A stretch of 51,962 bases of DNA from an uncultured Clostridia bacterium (GTDB lineage Bacteria > Bacillota > Clostridia > TANB77 > CAG-508), in contig CALXCG010000006.1 of the NCBI GenBank assembly GCA_944386745.1, positions 1-51,962 of the forward strand, given 5' to 3'. Shown here piece by piece: positions 51,115 through 51,962 of this stretch. How positions within the stretch are numbered: position 1 is the stretch's first letter; every line of letters starts with the position of its first letter. The position numbers and the translations under genes are program-made. A model generated the notes under the pieces. The model did no database searches, was not told where the DNA came from, and saw only the letters and a program-made list of their open reading frames with translations.

Positions 51115-51792
51115 CTATTTTACTTCAAATTTATAACCTACTCCTCTCATGGTTTTTATATATTTACCTTTTTTACCTAATTTATGGCGTATTTTCTTTA
51201 TATGACTATCTATTGTTCTTGAATCTCCATAATAATCATAATTCCATACATTATTCAATATTTTATCGCGTGATAAAGCTATATCTTTGTTTTCTACAAG
51301 ATATGTTAATAATTCATATTCTCTAAGACTAAGTTCTATTGGCTTTCCATCTACTTTTACTGTTCTTCCTTCTTTATCAATTTCTATTCCGCCATAATCT
51401 TTTACATCTCTTATATCTGGAGCAGTTCTTTTTAAAATTGCTTCAACTCTTGCAACTAATATTTTAGGACTAAATGGTTTTGATATATATTCATCAACAC
51501 CTAATTCAAATCCAAATAACTCGTCTTGCTCTTCTCCCCTTGCTGTTAACATGATTATTGGAACTTTTGAAGTTTGACGAATTTGTCTTAAAACTGACCA
51601 TCCATCTAATTTAGGCATCATTACGTCAAGCAATATTAATGATATTTTGTTTTGATTTGCTTCGAAAACTTCTAATGCTTTTTCTCCATCTTCTGCTTCT
51701 AATGTATCATATCCTTTTGCTGTTAAGAAGTCCTTTATTAATTTTCTCATTCTTGCTTCATCATCTACAATTAAAATACAATCATTAATCAT
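51115..51792 (-). CDS. OmpR-family response regulator
   Basis: 225 residues. The receiver domain has the acidic pair DDEARMRKL, the phosphorylated Asp in LILLDVMMPKLDG, Thr in IIMLTARGEE and Lys in ISKPFSPK. The C-terminal winged helix ends with SRTIDSHIKKIRHKLG and MRGVGYKFEVK. It is the first gene of the operon with the histidine kinase. A TATAAT lies at 51849-51844 without a clear -35 box. Confidence 0.93.
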   Translation of the reverse strand: MINDCILIVDDEARMRKLIKDFLTAKGYDTLEAEDGEKALEVFEANQNKISLILLDVMMPKLDGWSVLRQIRQTSKVPIIMLTARGEEQDELFGFELGVDEYISKPFSPKILVARVEAILKRTAPDIRDVKDYGGIEIDKEGRTVKVDGKPIELSLREYELLTYLVENKDIALSRDKILNNVWNYDYYGDSRTIDSHIKKIRHKLGKKGKYIKTMRGVGYKFEVK

Positions 51793-51892
51793 TTTAACCT
51801 CATTCCTTTTTATCTATTTTATAAACATTCGATTTTACGTAATATTATACTTTAAATTTATGTCTAAATTGTGAATTTTCTATATCAATCGA

Positions 51893-51962
51893 GTAGAGAA
51901 TAAATAATTATTTTATTTATTCCCTCTCACACCACCGTACGTACCGTTCGGTATACGGCGGT
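51893..51962 (-). mobile_element. 3' end of a group II intron (domains V and VI)
   Basis: Reading inward from the right edge on the minus strand, CGCCGTATACCGAACGGTAC then GTACGGTGG forms domain V: a lower stem CGCCGTA/TACGGTG, a short bulge, and an upper stem with a GAAC loop. GTGAGAGGGAATAAATA and its complement TATTTATTCTCTAC follow as domain VI, ending in AC near 51893. The body and its reverse transcriptase lie beyond the window. The intron points towards the response-regulator gene. Confidence 0.75.

Overview
The window comes from a low-G+C, spore-forming Bacillota, most likely an uncultured Clostridia. The signs are strong A+T richness by eye, AGA as the main Arg codon, spoVA spore genes, the clostridial form of the rpsB-tsf-pyrH-frr-uppS-cdsA-rseP cluster, and the 5' end of a 16S rRNA gene at the left edge. 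No tRNA gene, prophage or CRISPR array was seen.

Layout. 1-508: 16S 5' end and leader with two tandem promoters, all on the minus strand. 528-2838: O-antigen ligase-like membrane protein and a ROK kinase. 2956-12714: type IV pilus operon, minus strand, in the order pilMN fusion, pilO, accessory protein, two major-type pilins, prepilin peptidase, two minor pilins, pilB, pilT, pilC. 12922-14322: rsmB. 14529-16830: plus-strand spore block (dodecin-like protein, spoVAC, spoVAD, spoVAE). 16950-18409: infC-rpmI-rplT with a leader attenuator and an ATA start on infC. 18494-21061: glucan phosphorylase. 21618-29462: rseP, cdsA, uppS, ispA, frr, pyrH, tsf, rpsB (transcribed from rpsB towards rseP). 29860-35250, plus strand: serS, purA (probably acquired), engB and an SDR. 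35367-46845, minus strand: DUF951, gltX, RNase J, cysteine desulfurase, patatin, WG-repeat protein, CNNM/CorC protein, LPXTG-type thioester protein. 46901-49138: sortase and a wrecked Rpn nuclease/IS110 chimera. 49544-51792: two-component system. 51893-51962: 3' end of a group II intron.

Main discovery candidate: five genes (spoVAC, ispA, a patatin, an Rpn nuclease, a thioester surface protein) are each broken into two frames. In every one the zero-frame codon at the break is CGG followed by A, and skipping its C (a +1 shift, so the next codon is GGA, Gly) restores the family sequence. I scanned every other gene: CGG occurs about fifty times on coding strands but out of frame. The only in-frame cases are four in purA, which looks horizontally acquired and where none is followed by A. 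This suggests that CGG is an unassigned or starved codon here and that CGGA works as a +1 frameshift or four-base codon. Chance sequencing error does not explain the pattern.

Second theme: the spacers are packed with long, often perfect, nested palindromes. They include a 336-bp element with 28-bp terminal repeats, a three-copy A+T-rich family abutting stop codons of operon genes, and many GGGACGG-type REP-like hairpins, some of which supply or overlap the stop codon of the gene before them.
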